Shown here piece by piece: positions 1-9,126 of a stretch of 64,000 bases of DNA. The notes under the pieces are model-generated. The model had not been told where the DNA came from, did not search any database, and worked only from the letters and a program-made list of their open reading frames with translations. Source of the stretch: Flavivirga spongiicola (GTDB lineage: Bacteria > Bacteroidota > Bacteroidia > Flavobacteriales > Flavobacteriaceae). Location: NCBI RefSeq assembly GCF_030540825.1, contig NZ_JAUOEO010000001.1, positions 3,609,001 to 3,673,000 of the forward strand, given 5' to 3'. How positions within the stretch are numbered: position 1 is the stretch's first letter; each line of letters opens with the position of its first letter. The translations under genes were made by a program, and so were the position numbers.

Positions 1-842
1 ATTTAACTGTAAATCTTGGATTTTCAGCTTTTTATTTAAATGATAAAGAATCTGGAGAAAGTAAATTTTATGTTTACCCTAATGTTACAGCAACGTACAG
101 ATTGGTTAATGATGTATTGATTGCCTATGGGGGTATTGAAGGCGATTTAATTCAGAATTCATATTATGATTTTGCTACCGAAAATCCCTTTGTATCTCCA
201 ACCTTATTTATAATGCCAACAGACCAATTATATAATGCTTATATAGGTTTAAAAGGAAAGCTGTCTAGTAATATGAGTTATAATATTAGCGGACATTATT
301 TGGCCGATAGAAATAAAGCACTCTATAAAACGAATGTTATAAGAAACCTAACGCCTCAGAATAACTATGATTATGGGAACTCGTTTGGAATTGTGTATGA
401 TGATGTTGATACTTTTGGAGTTGCAGGAGAAATAAATGTGGATGTAAATAGAAACTTTAAATTAGGATTAAAAGCAGAATATTTTAGTTATTCAACAGAA
501 GATGAGGTAGAGGCTTGGAATTTACCAGATATTAAAGGGTCTCTGTTTTTAGATTATCAAATAAATGAACATTGGTTTGCTGGTGCTAATTTATTTTATA
601 TTGGTGAGCGAAAAGATGAACTTGTCTTGGAAGGTTCTTTACTTCCAGATCCTCTATCTACAACTATTGTTTTAGATAGTTATTTTGATGCGAATGCACA
701 TTTGGGATATCATGTTAACGACCAATTATCGGTATTTGCAAAAGCTAATAATATTAATAATCAGGCGTATCAACGTTGGCAAAGTTTTCCAGTACAAAGT
801 ATTCAGTTTTTAGCTGGAGCTACTTATAAGTTTGATTTCTAA
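1..842 (+). CDS. TonB-dependent receptor, C-terminal part (5' truncated by window)
   Basis: The reading frame is open from base 3 without a start, so this is the end of a gene that begins before the window; the in-frame TTG at 102 is an internal Leu codon, not a start. About 280 residues are visible. They show alternating aromatic/polar strands typical of an outer-membrane beta-barrel, with barrel-closing strands near the end (HLGYHVNDQLSVFAKANNIN, then GATYKFDF) and a C-terminal Phe, the usual signature for barrel insertion. By family this would be the barrel of a TonB-dependent receptor importing a nutrient across the outer membrane. The substrate cannot be told because the plug is outside the window. 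A palindromic repeat starts right after the stop codon. Confidence 0.75.
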   Translation, partial: LTVNLGFSAFYLNDKESGESKFYVYPNVTATYRLVNDVLIAYGGIEGDLIQNSYYDFATENPFVSPTLFIMPTDQLYNAYIGLKGKLSSNMSYNISGHYLADRNKALYKTNVIRNLTPQNNYDYGNSFGIVYDDVDTFGVAGEINVDVNRNFKLGLKAEYFSYSTEDEVEAWNLPDIKGSLFLDYQINEHWFAGANLFYIGERKDELVLEGSLLPDPLSTTIVLDSYFDANAHLGYHVNDQLSVFAKANNINNQAYQRWQSFPVQSIQFLAGATYKFDF

Positions 843-862
843 ATTCCTGCGAAGGCAGGAAT
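843..862. repeat. Dispersed palindromic repeat, copy 1
   Basis: Perfect 8-bp inverted repeat ATTCCTGC / GCAGGAAT around a GAAG loop, starting one base after the receptor stop codon. Identical 20-bp copies lie at 29161-29180 (tRNA cluster) and 42184-42203 (after rpoC); a decayed copy lies at 27996-28015. All are intergenic and close to gene 3' ends, as expected for a REP-like element that may also fold as a 3' hairpin. Confidence 0.8.
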
Positions 863-936
863 CTCATGATGATATCTTGAACTTGTTTCAGAATCCTTTG
901 TCATTTTCGTCTGCGCGGGAATCCATTTTGTTTTAA

Positions 937-1779
937 ATGAAGAAGTTTGAAAGAAAATACTATCTACTAAATTATATTGTCGTTTTTGGAATAATTTTAC
1001 TGTTTCTAAATGATCATTATTTTAAATGGGAATTTTCAAATTGGATAACAGGAAAGCTTTCTGATTTTATAGGATTGTTGATTTTGCCTTTCTTCTTAAC
1101 TTTTTTCTTTCCAAAAACAATGAAGTGGCATGTTATCTTAACAGGTTTGTTTTTTGTGTTTTGGAAGTCTCCATTTTCACAAGGATTTATTGATGTTTAT
1201 AATTCAATAGCATTTATAGAAATTACAAGAGTTGTAGACTATTCCGATTTAGTAGCTTTATCTATATTGCCACTATCATACTATTTTTTGAAGCAAATTT
1301 TTATTATAGATAAATTACGCATAGATAAAATAAATATTCATCCAGTAATTATATTATTCCCGTCTATAATTATATTTATGGCAACCTCGCCACCGTATTG
1401 GCATCGCTTTACGCATTCTGAAGGAGATATCAAATTTTATAAAAACACTATTAAGGTAAAAATGAATCAGGAAGAAGTGCTGGAAAAGATGAGAGATTAT
1501 AAAATTGAAGCTGTTGTCGATACAACTTTTGGGAACGATTTTCATAGAGATAGTTATGTTAAAGAATTAGGTTTTTATCAAATAGATCAAATAATAATAG
1601 ATACTGATACTATACGGGATGTAAAGTTTTCCATGATATCCTTTAAGGAGGGTAGAACAAAGGTCTTTCTTAACTCAATGAATATTTCTAAAAACATCAA
1701 GGAGAAAGATGTTAAAAATGAACTCAGAAAATATTATAGAAAGCTTTTAAGAAAATATATTAAAGAAAAAGTTAAATAG
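937..1779 (+). CDS. Multi-spanning membrane protein of unknown function
   Basis: 280 residues. The first half has about five hydrophobic segments (roughly residues 8-25, 42-58, 66-80, 104-120 and 135-150), the second half (150-280) is soluble and charged. The motif NWITGKLSDFIGLLILP is recognisable from uncharacterised bacterial membrane proteins that carry a TGKLSDFxGL signature, but I know no function for it. ATG at 937 is used; it follows a TTTTAAA stretch with no Shine-Dalgarno, normal for this group. It stands alone between the receptor remnant and a promoter for the next gene. Function unknown. Confidence 0.75.
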   Translation: MKKFERKYYLLNYIVVFGIILLFLNDHYFKWEFSNWITGKLSDFIGLLILPFFLTFFFPKTMKWHVILTGLFFVFWKSPFSQGFIDVYNSIAFIEITRVVDYSDLVALSILPLSYYFLKQIFIIDKLRIDKINIHPVIILFPSIIIFMATSPPYWHRFTHSEGDIKFYKNTIKVKMNQEEVLEKMRDYKIEAVVDTTFGNDFHRDSYVKELGFYQIDQIIIDTDTIRDVKFSMISFKEGRTKVFLNSMNISKNIKEKDVKNELRKYYRKLLRKYIKEKVK

Positions 1780-1810
1780 CTTTTAAGGTGTTTTTTGCAG
1801 GTTACTTGGA

Positions 1811-1843
1811 TTTGTTTTAAGGTTTCATGTTACCCTATATTTG
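1811..1843 (+). promoter_or_regulatory. Bacteroidota-type promoter for the amidohydrolase gene
   Basis: TTTG at 1811-1814 and TATATTTG at 1836-1843 match the -33 TTTG and -7 TAnnTTTG elements of Bacteroidota sigma-70, with 21 bases between them. Transcription would begin near 1850, giving a 5' leader of about 33 bases before the ATG at 1883. Confidence 0.7.
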
Positions 1844-1882
1844 TATTCAGGACGATTTTATAAAATTTAAATCAGATAAATT

Positions 1883-3496
1883 ATGAAAAAGTTTTTTGCA
1901 TTTATCCTATTAATGGGACTAGTATGTTGTAAAACAAAAGAACCTGTAGATTCTATTGTAATAAATGCCAATGTTTATACTGTAAATGATAATTTTGAGA
2001 AAGCTGAAGCATTTGCTGTTAAAGATGGCAAATTTATAGAAGTAGGAAATTCAGAAGTACTGAAAAATAAATTCTCAACAAATAATATCATTGATGCCAA
2101 AGGACAGACTATAGTTCCTGGATTCATTGATGCGCATTGTCATTTTTTAGGTTTAGGTTTAAATCAATTAAATGCCAATTTAGTAGGAACAACGAGTTTT
2201 GATGAGGTGGTAAACCGTGTTTTAGGTTTTCAAAATAAGTATCAGCAGGATTTTATTTTTGGTAGAGGCTGGGATCAAAACGATTGGAAACTTAAGGAAT
2301 TTCCAAATAATACTTTACTAGATAGTTTATTTCCAGATACGCCTGTTGCATTAACTCGAGTTGATGGACATGCTTTATTGGTTAATCAAGCAGCTTTAGA
2401 TTTAGGAAATATTACTATTGATAGTGAAATTGACGGAGGTGAAGTGGTGATTGAAGAAGGAAAACTAACAGGAGTTTTAATAGATAAAGCCCAAAGATTA
2501 GTGCTTAAGCACTGGCCAGAGCCATCAAGAAGAGAAATAGAAAGCGCTTTGTTAGAAGCACAAAAATTATGTGTTTCTCAAGGATTAACAACAGTTGACG
2601 ATGCTGGTTTGGAAATAGATAGTATTGAGATTATTGATAGTTTGCAGAATTCAGGCGACTTAAATATAAGAGTTTATGCGATGGTGTCTGCTACCAAAAA
2701 GAATTTAGATTATTATTTAGATAAAGGTATTATAAAAACTGATAAACTTAATATAAGATCTTTTAAATTTTATGCTGATGGTGCTTTAGGTTCGCGAGGT
2801 GCAATGCTACGCAAACCCTATACTGATAAACCTGGGCATTTGGGGTTGTTGGTTAATAGTATTGAAGACCTTGAAGAAACAGCAACACGAATTTCAAATT
2901 CTGAATATCAAATGAATACCCATGCTATTGGAGATTCTGCTAATCATGTGGTTTTGCATACCTATAAAAAAGTATTGCAAGATAAACCCGATAGACGGTG
3001 GCGTGTAGAACATGCACAAATAATTTCACCAGAAGATTTTAATTTGTTTAATGATATCATCCCATCAATTCAACCAACACATGCAACAAGTGATATGTAT
3101 TGGGCAGAAGATAGAGTTGGAGCAGAACGTATTAAAGGAGGATATGCGTATAAAGATTTATTGAAAACCTATGGAAAAGTCGCTTTAGGAACCGATTTTC
3201 CAGTGGAATATGTAAGTCCATTTTATACATTTTACGCTGCGGTAGCAAGAAAAGACTTAAAGGGCCACCCAGAAAGAGGTTATCAAATGGAAAATGCTTT
3301 AAGTCGAGAAGAAACTTTAAAAGGGATGACCATTTGGGCAGCTTATTCTAATTTTGAAGAAGCAGAAAAAGGAAGTATTGAAGCGGGGAAATTTGCCGAT
3401 TTTATAATTCTAGATAAAGATATTATGAAAGTTGATGTATCTGAAATACCAAATATTAAAGTATTGAGCACGTTTATTGATGGAGAATTACAATAG
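1883..3496 (+). CDS. Secreted amidohydrolase family lipoprotein (YtcJ/NfdA-like)
   Basis: 537 residues. It begins with a lipoprotein signal (MKKFFAFILLMGLVCCKT, lipid-anchor Cys at 15 or 16). The rest is a full-length amidohydrolase_3 protein: the HxH metal motif is in FIDAHCHF (His85, His87), with later conserved blocks FYADGALGSRGA, MNTHAIGD and WRVEHAQ (metal/catalytic His) and LGTDFPVEYVSPF (Asp). Family members hydrolyse C-N bonds in amides such as N-substituted formamides, using a metal centre; the actual substrate is not readable from sequence. The lipobox places it on the outside of the inner membrane or on the outer membrane. It has its own promoter at 1811-1843 and overlaps the next gene by 17 bases. 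Confidence 0.85.
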   Translation: MKKFFAFILLMGLVCCKTKEPVDSIVINANVYTVNDNFEKAEAFAVKDGKFIEVGNSEVLKNKFSTNNIIDAKGQTIVPGFIDAHCHFLGLGLNQLNANLVGTTSFDEVVNRVLGFQNKYQQDFIFGRGWDQNDWKLKEFPNNTLLDSLFPDTPVALTRVDGHALLVNQAALDLGNITIDSEIDGGEVVIEEGKLTGVLIDKAQRLVLKHWPEPSRREIESALLEAQKLCVSQGLTTVDDAGLEIDSIEIIDSLQNSGDLNIRVYAMVSATKKNLDYYLDKGIIKTDKLNIRSFKFYADGALGSRGAMLRKPYTDKPGHLGLLVNSIEDLEETATRISNSEYQMNTHAIGDSANHVVLHTYKKVLQDKPDRRWRVEHAQIISPEDFNLFNDIIPSIQPTHATSDMYWAEDRVGAERIKGGYAYKDLLKTYGKVALGTDFPVEYVSPFYTFYAAVARKDLKGHPERGYQMENALSREETLKGMTIWAAYSNFEEAEKGSIEAGKFADFIILDKDIMKVDVSEIPNIKVLSTFIDGELQ

Positions 3497-3929
3497 TTTA
3501 TCATGTTTAGTTTTTAAATACATAGTATTTATTATAATATTAGGAGTATCGTCATTTAGTTTTTCGCAAAGTCTTAAATATTGCAAAGATGTTGTGGATG
3601 TTAAAAAAATAATTAAAGGAGATTGGAAATTGAAAGGAGAAGCAAAAAATGGCATATATAGATTTTCTTTTGATACGGGGGCTAAAGATTTTTTAGAAGT
3701 ATTGAAAGAATTAAACCTACCTCCAAAAGCTCAAGGACCTCAAAGCAAAAATTATACTATTGTTAATATAAAACTAGAGAACGAAGCCTTTTTTATCGAG
3801 TTAATATATCCTTTTGGAAAGACCTCAGAGAAAATTTTAGTATTAGATAAAGAAAACTTTGTTTTTGGTCAAGGAGAATCCAAGCGCGTGTTTGTTAAAG
3901 ACCAAGATTACACCAAACGAGCCAAATAA
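3480..3929 (+). CDS. Small exported protein of unknown function
   Basis: About 149 residues from ATG 3480 (a TTG sits just before it at 3477). A hydrophobic stretch FKYIVFIIILGVSSFSFSQ looks like a signal peptide cleaved around residue 30. The mature part is lysine-rich and small, with no motif I recognise. The start overlaps the end of the amidohydrolase gene by 17 bases, so the two are translationally coupled and probably work in the same compartment. Its 3' end overlaps the convergent methyltransferase gene by 22 bases. Confidence 0.6.
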   Translation: MENYNSLSCLVFKYIVFIIILGVSSFSFSQSLKYCKDVVDVKKIIKGDWKLKGEAKNGIYRFSFDTGAKDFLEVLKELNLPPKAQGPQSKNYTIVNIKLENEAFFIELIYPFGKTSEKILVLDKENFVFGQGESKRVFVKDQDYTKRAK

Positions 3930-4603
3930 TCAAAGTGTTCACCTTCACAAACCCGTTCGCATTTAAGACCTACAGTTTCACAAGCCAGTTTTAAGGTTTC
4001 AAAATCTAAATAGAGCCATTTCATCGGAACTTCTTTTTCACTCTTATAGCTTAAAAAATAATCAAGTTCGCCATAATAACTAGAGTTGGTGTCTACCCAA
4101 AGACCACCATCTTCATCTTCGTACATATATTTAATATCCGAAGAGTCAATTAAAATTTGTCCATCATCCTTTAAAAGACTTTTTAAATGAGATAAGTATT
4201 TTGAAACTTGAGATAACTCTTGAAAAATTCCAGTACCATTCATTAAAAGTAAGATAGTATCGAAAGATTCAGTTTCATCTAAAATGTTCTTTTCTTCAGC
4301 ATTCATAACACCACGTTGTTTTGCGACATCAATAGCACCTTTAGAAATGTCAATCGCTTTTACTTTTAACCCTTTTTCTTGTAAATATAAACTGTGACTG
4401 CCCGTACCACAACCAACATCTAAAACAGAACCTTCAGCTAGTTTTAAAGCTTTTTTTTCTAAGCTAGGCATGTCTTTAAAATCACGAAATAAATAGGGAA
4501 GAGGTAATGTATCTTCTCCCGAAATACTTGTAGAAGTAATAATATCTTCTGTATGGTTTCCGTTTTGATACTCTAATAAAGCTTGTCCGAAAAGGTCTTT
4601 CAT
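3908..4603 (-). CDS. Class I SAM-dependent methyltransferase
   Basis: 231 residues. SAM-binding motif I is clear: VLDVGCGTGSHSLYLQEKG at about residues 60-78, followed by an acidic motif II (VKAIDIS) and a motif IV-like segment (FDTILLLMNGTGIF) with DDGQILIDSSD after it. This is the fold of UbiE/Methyltransf_11-type enzymes, which move a methyl group from SAM to small molecules; the acceptor is unknown. It reads toward the exported-protein gene and overlaps its last 22 bases, leaving no room for separate terminators. Confidence 0.8.
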   Translation of the reverse strand: MKDLFGQALLEYQNGNHTEDIITSTSISGEDTLPLPYLFRDFKDMPSLEKKALKLAEGSVLDVGCGTGSHSLYLQEKGLKVKAIDISKGAIDVAKQRGVMNAEEKNILDETESFDTILLLMNGTGIFQELSQVSKYLSHLKSLLKDDGQILIDSSDIKYMYEDEDGGLWVDTNSSYYGELDYFLSYKSEKEVPMKWLYLDFETLKLACETVGLKCERVCEGEHFDYLARLV

Positions 4604-4656
4604 AATTAAAATTTGATTTTGTAAATGTATTTAGATAGTTTGTTTATTTTAGGCAT

Positions 4657-6006
4657 ATGAAACAAACTTTTTTTTTACTACTTTTTAAATTACTTATTAG
4701 CCAAAGTATATGGACTCAGGAGCTAAAGTATTCTTATAAAAGTGATGCCGAATTTGATATTGAAACTTATTTGGAAACAATAACAAAAAAGCAATTAAGT
4801 AAGATAAATGGAGCTTACAAAAAGCAAAGAAAAGGATTTTATCAAAAACAATTAAAAAGTTTAAAAAGCCAATTAAGTGACAGCACATTTATATTTAATG
4901 ATGATTTGTCTACTAAAATTGAAAACATTTACCGTGAGATTTGTCTTGCTAACTTAGAATTAAAAAATGATGATTTTTGTTTTTTTATTGATAGATCATT
5001 ATATCCTAATGCATCTGCCTACGGAAATGGGGTGTTTGTAATTAATCTAGGCCTATTCACTTTACTTGATTCAGAAGACGAGATTGCATTCGTAATTTGT
5101 CATGAACTGGCTCATCATAGTTTATTACATATTAAGAAGAAAATAGACAATTATATATCTAAAACTAATTCAAAAGAGTTAAAGTATAAAATAAGTAAAA
5201 TTAAAAGAAAAAGGTATGGTCAGAATTCTGCGAGAATGGAGTTGTTAAAAGATTTGAATTTTGATTTTTCCGAGCATTCCAGAGAATCTGAAATAGAAGC
5301 TGATATAAAAGGGTTTGATTATTTCTCAAAAACAAAATATGATAAGAACGCTGCTATAAGTGCACTTAAAAAACTTGGAAATATAGAAAAGCTTGTTTTC
5401 AGGTATGAGATTGATTGGGAAGCAATATTTAATTTAAATGATTATCGTTTTAATAAAAACCTCTTGATAAAAGAAGAGTCTATGTTCAACTCAAATATTC
5501 TTATTGATGATAATGCTTGGGATATAGATTCTTTAAAATCACACCCAGACATTAACATCAGAATTAATAAATTGATTACAAGTGAATTTGATCTACTAAA
5601 CAATGATAAAATAGAAATTGAAGATGGTAATAAAGAAGTTAAAAGGGTGTCTGAAAAATTATCAGTGATGTCTGCATTTGATCAAGGGAACCTGGATTTG
5701 GCTATTTATAAGGTGGCAGTGAATTTAGAGAAAAAAGATAACGATAAATCTTTTTTTGTTGGGAAAATGGCGTTAATATTGAAGAAACTATATATATTAA
5801 AAAAAAATCACAGTATAGGGAAATACGTTCCGAATGAAAATAATTTGTCGGATGAAATTTATTTGAATATGATTAGACGATTCATTCATAATATTGATAT
5901 GTATGAACTCAAGAAATTAATTAAAAACTATACCAGTTATCACATTAAAATAATAAACGATAATAAAGATTTAGTATCGGTACACGAAATTTTTAATAAA
6001 GATTAA
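4657..6006 (+). CDS. Secreted M48-like zinc metalloprotease
   Basis: 449 residues with an N-terminal signal peptide (about residues 1-20). The zinc motif HELAH is at residues 149-153 (CHELAHHSLLH), and the third ligand fits Glu214 in SEIEADIKGF, the E-x-D arrangement of the M48 peptidase family. The core peptidase covers about 90-300; the C-terminal 150 residues, helical and lysine-rich, are unassigned. Members act on envelope proteins (compare the periplasmic chaperone-protease BepA). It lies 12 bases before another secreted-protein gene, suggesting an operon. Confidence 0.8.
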   Translation: MKQTFFLLLFKLLISQSIWTQELKYSYKSDAEFDIETYLETITKKQLSKINGAYKKQRKGFYQKQLKSLKSQLSDSTFIFNDDLSTKIENIYREICLANLELKNDDFCFFIDRSLYPNASAYGNGVFVINLGLFTLLDSEDEIAFVICHELAHHSLLHIKKKIDNYISKTNSKELKYKISKIKRKRYGQNSARMELLKDLNFDFSEHSRESEIEADIKGFDYFSKTKYDKNAAISALKKLGNIEKLVFRYEIDWEAIFNLNDYRFNKNLLIKEESMFNSNILIDDNAWDIDSLKSHPDINIRINKLITSEFDLLNNDKIEIEDGNKEVKRVSEKLSVMSAFDQGNLDLAIYKVAVNLEKKDNDKSFFVGKMALILKKLYILKKNHSIGKYVPNENNLSDEIYLNMIRRFIHNIDMYELKKLIKNYTSYHIKIINDNKDLVSVHEIFNKD

Positions 6007-6017
6007 ATTTATAATAC

Positions 6018-7490
6018 ATGAAACAACCAATAGTATTTTTCATTTTTTTTCTAACCTTTTTCAGTTATTCTCAGTCAAAGATTTTAAAGACTACCGAGGG
6101 GGCGTCACTTGTGAATTCTGGAGTCATGATAGATACCGATAATTCTGCAAATGGATATTATTTTTTCTATGAAGTTGATAAAGTGAATAAAAGGGAAAGA
6201 GAATTTGCAATTAAAATTTTAGATCAAAATTTAAATGAGGTTATAAATAAATCGTTTGTTGAAGATAGGAACTCGTACCTGATGCAAGTTAAGTATAATA
6301 AGCAACAGTTAATGTTTGTAATGTATAATAGTAAAGACTTCAAGTTTATTTTTTATAGCTTGGATAAAGATGGTAATTTGAATAAAGTTTCTGAATATGA
6401 AGAAGGAATCAAAAATTATGTATATAGGTCAAAGAGTACAGTTCCAACTTTCTCATTTTACCCAATAGCAAATAAAGGTTTTTTACTTTTTATGCTGTAT
6501 AAGAATAAAAAACATGGATATAAGCTTAAATATATCTCTACAAACGGAGGAGAGAGTTGGGATTACACTTCTGGTAAAGAACAACATGAAATTCTCCAAA
6601 TTCTTAATGTAGATGAGAAAGGGATTATCCTTCAGGAAGTTAAAAAAAAGAGATTGCTATCTGGAGAGTATAGTGCTTTTATTAAAATTTTGGACCCAGA
6701 AACAGGAGAAGCCTTCTTTAAAAAAGAATATCCGCAGGAAGCAGAGATACCTGAAGCTTGGAATAATGTTTTTATATCGAATGAAGAAGTCATAATTATT
6801 GGTGAATACTGGGCAGAAAAAGAAAGGGTTTTTAAAGATGACAGCAAAGGGTTGTTTATAAATAAGTATAATTTTGAAGGAAACAAAACTTTTAATAAAC
6901 GAGTAAGTTGGCAGGATAATTTTGAACAGACATTTAATGAGTTAAATGATGAAAGTGGAAGAAATTATTTGTTTTTCCATGATTTCATGACAACTGAAAA
7001 TGGTCACATTTATGCTTTAGCAGAGCAATATAGAAAAACTTTACGAGTTGGACTTGGTGCTCAATTAACAATTACAGATGCTTATGTCTTAGATTTTGAT
7101 AAAGAATTTAATTTAGTTGATGTAATAAAATTTGATAAAGGAAAATCTAGGATCAAGTCATCTGTAGTTGCTGCTAATAGACATTTGTTGGCTATGTTGT
7201 TGAGTAGGGAGGGTGGATTTGATTATGAATTTACACAAACGGATAAGAAAAAAGATCGTTTTTATTCTTTGTTTCTTGACTATGAACGGTTAAAAGGCGA
7301 AAAGAATAAAATAGCTTTCAAAGCCATAATTTATAATGATGGTAAATTGACAGAGGATAAAATATACTTAGAAAATGATTTAGTAAAAACACAAGTAAAA
7401 GCAGCAAAGGCAGGCTATGTACTATTAGTAGATCATGATAAGAAAAAGAAGGAGGTAAAGCTTCATTTAGAAAAATTAAATATAGAATAA
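6018..7490 (+). CDS. Secreted protein, probable beta-propeller, unknown function
   Basis: 490 residues with a signal peptide (MKQPIVFFIFFLTFFSYS, cut near residue 19). The body is all-beta in character, with repeated blocks of the type YSLDKDGNL, LDPETGE and VLDFDKEFNL, and one Asp-box-like element (STNGGESW), the turn motif found in sialidase/BNR propellers. No catalytic signature is visible. It starts 12 bases after the M48-like protease gene, which points to co-expression and perhaps a shared substrate or partner role. No specific function can be assigned. Confidence 0.6.
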   Translation: MKQPIVFFIFFLTFFSYSQSKILKTTEGASLVNSGVMIDTDNSANGYYFFYEVDKVNKREREFAIKILDQNLNEVINKSFVEDRNSYLMQVKYNKQQLMFVMYNSKDFKFIFYSLDKDGNLNKVSEYEEGIKNYVYRSKSTVPTFSFYPIANKGFLLFMLYKNKKHGYKLKYISTNGGESWDYTSGKEQHEILQILNVDEKGIILQEVKKKRLLSGEYSAFIKILDPETGEAFFKKEYPQEAEIPEAWNNVFISNEEVIIIGEYWAEKERVFKDDSKGLFINKYNFEGNKTFNKRVSWQDNFEQTFNELNDESGRNYLFFHDFMTTENGHIYALAEQYRKTLRVGLGAQLTITDAYVLDFDKEFNLVDVIKFDKGKSRIKSSVVAANRHLLAMLLSREGGFDYEFTQTDKKKDRFYSLFLDYERLKGEKNKIAFKAIIYNDGKLTEDKIYLENDLVKTQVKAAKAGYVLLVDHDKKKKEVKLHLEKLNIE

Positions 7491-7517
7491 CTACCTTATT
7501 TTTTTGAGTATAAACTT

Positions 7518-8009
7518 ATGCAAGATATCCTAAAAAATCTTCCAAAGCTCGCCAAAGATAAGCATAACGAAAACAAAAAATTCTTTGCTAAGTTAAAAAA
7601 GAAACCGCCAAAGAATTTGGATTATATCATGCAGGAATTGCATGAAGACGAGTTTGAGCGTACCGATTGTTTAGAATGTGCTAATTGCTGTAAAACGACT
7701 GGACCGCTATTTACAGATAAAGATATTGAACGCATTTCGAAGTACTTTAAACAAAAACCACAGCAGTTTATAAATCAGTATTTGCGTATCGATGAAGATA
7801 ATGATTATGTATTGCAAAGTGTACCCTGTACATTTTTAGGTACAGATAATTATTGCTCCATTTATGAGGTAAGACCAAAAGCTTGCCGAGAATTTCCACA
7901 TACCGACAGAAAAAAGTTTCAGCAAATATCTAATCTAACATTAAAAAATGTTGCTATGTGTCCTGCAGCTTTTAACATTGTTGAGAACATGAAAAAAAGA
8001 ATAAAATGA
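7518..8009 (+). CDS. YkgJ family cysteine-cluster protein
   Basis: 163 residues. The N-terminal 50 residues are lysine-rich; then CLECANCC gives Cys51, 54, 57 and 58, followed by further conserved cysteines in VPCTFLGTDNYCSIYEVRPKACREFP and MCPAAF. This spacing is the CxxCxxCC signature of the YkgJ/UPF0153 family, presumed to bind zinc or an iron-sulfur cluster; its biochemical role is not established. It is cytoplasmic, with no signal peptide. It follows the propeller-like gene by 27 bases. Confidence 0.85.
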   Translation: MQDILKNLPKLAKDKHNENKKFFAKLKKKPPKNLDYIMQELHEDEFERTDCLECANCCKTTGPLFTDKDIERISKYFKQKPQQFINQYLRIDEDNDYVLQSVPCTFLGTDNYCSIYEVRPKACREFPHTDRKKFQQISNLTLKNVAMCPAAFNIVENMKKRIK

Positions 8010-8206
8010 ACTCATTTATACTACCCAGTCAAACTGAGCACATGTTTTTGAATTGAAGTAAAAATTAGTCATTATGTAACCAGTTGAAGACTTTTTTGAG
8101 TAGTATAGCACTTGTGCTAAGCGAAGCCGAAGTATCGCTATGGAATAAAAAAAGACAAAAAAACAGGTGAAAAAAGACCATTTTTTAGCCAATTATAAAA
8201 ATTTAG

Positions 8207-9079
8207 ATGAATTCATTAAGTATATTTAGTAAAAATATTCTATTGGAAACTATTTTAAATTATTTTGAAACCATTCCTCCATTGCATCGAGGTATTATCA
8301 TAGTAGGAGGATTAACCTTCTTTTGGATTATTGAAGGTATGGTGCCTTTATTTGGATCTAACTACAAAAAATGGAAACATGCTATACCGAATATATTCTT
8401 TACAATAACAACCATACTTGTAAACCTTCCTTTGGCCTTTTTATTTTTAAAATCATCAGATTGGGTCATGGCTAATAATTTCGGAATTATTAATTGGCTT
8501 CCTGAAATGCCAATATGGTTATATGTAATTTTGGGAATCTTTTTGATAGACTTTATAGGCGCCTATTTACCACATTTAATAGAACATAAAGTAAAACCAC
8601 TATGGATGGTACATTTGGTACACCATTCGGACCATCATGTAGATACAACCACTGCTAATAGACATCATCCTTTAGAAAGTTTAATTCGTTACGTTTTTAC
8701 TTTAATGGGAATATTTATTATCGGTACACCAATTGCTTTAGTTATGTTATATCAATCGTTGTCTATTATAGCTACTCAATTTAATCATGCGAATATTAAG
8801 TTACCTAAGAAGGTAGACAATTTGTTGAGTTATATTATTGTCTCGCCAGATATGCATAAAGTGCACCATCATTATAAATTGCCATACACCGATTCTAACT
8901 ATGGAAACATATTCTCAGTCTGGGATAGACTTTTTGGAACGTATATGAAATTGGATACCGATAAAATTATTTATGGTGTTGATGTTTTTCCAAACGAAAA
9001 AGAGAATAGCAATGTTAAAGACTTATTAAAACAACCGTTTCAAAAGTATAGAAAACCGACATCTTCTATAAAAGAATAA
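8207..9079 (+). CDS. Sterol desaturase / fatty acid hydroxylase superfamily protein
   Basis: 290 residues, integral membrane, with hydrophobic segments at about 28-50, 60-82 and 103-122. The di-iron histidine boxes are all present: HLIEH (residues 123-127), HLVHHSDHH (136-144), NRHHP (about 152-154) and HKVHHHY in the C-terminal third. Enzymes of this superfamily use O2 and a non-haem di-iron centre to hydroxylate or desaturate lipids; in Bacteroidota they act on fatty acids, carotenoids or sterol-like lipids, and the substrate here is open. A 197-base gap (8010-8206) before it contains an imperfect AGCGAAGCCGAAG dispersed-repeat fragment near 8118 but no gene. Confidence 0.85.
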   Translation: MNSLSIFSKNILLETILNYFETIPPLHRGIIIVGGLTFFWIIEGMVPLFGSNYKKWKHAIPNIFFTITTILVNLPLAFLFLKSSDWVMANNFGIINWLPEMPIWLYVILGIFLIDFIGAYLPHLIEHKVKPLWMVHLVHHSDHHVDTTTANRHHPLESLIRYVFTLMGIFIIGTPIALVMLYQSLSIIATQFNHANIKLPKKVDNLLSYIIVSPDMHKVHHHYKLPYTDSNYGNIFSVWDRLFGTYMKLDTDKIIYGVDVFPNEKENSNVKDLLKQPFQKYRKPTSSIKE

Positions 9080-9126
9080 TATCTACTGGGTAAGCCAATC
9101 TATAATCTTTTAAAGCTAAAACCTAA

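Noticed and set aside
3477-3482. TTG start for the small exported protein
   Set aside because: An ATG follows immediately at 3480 and is preferred.
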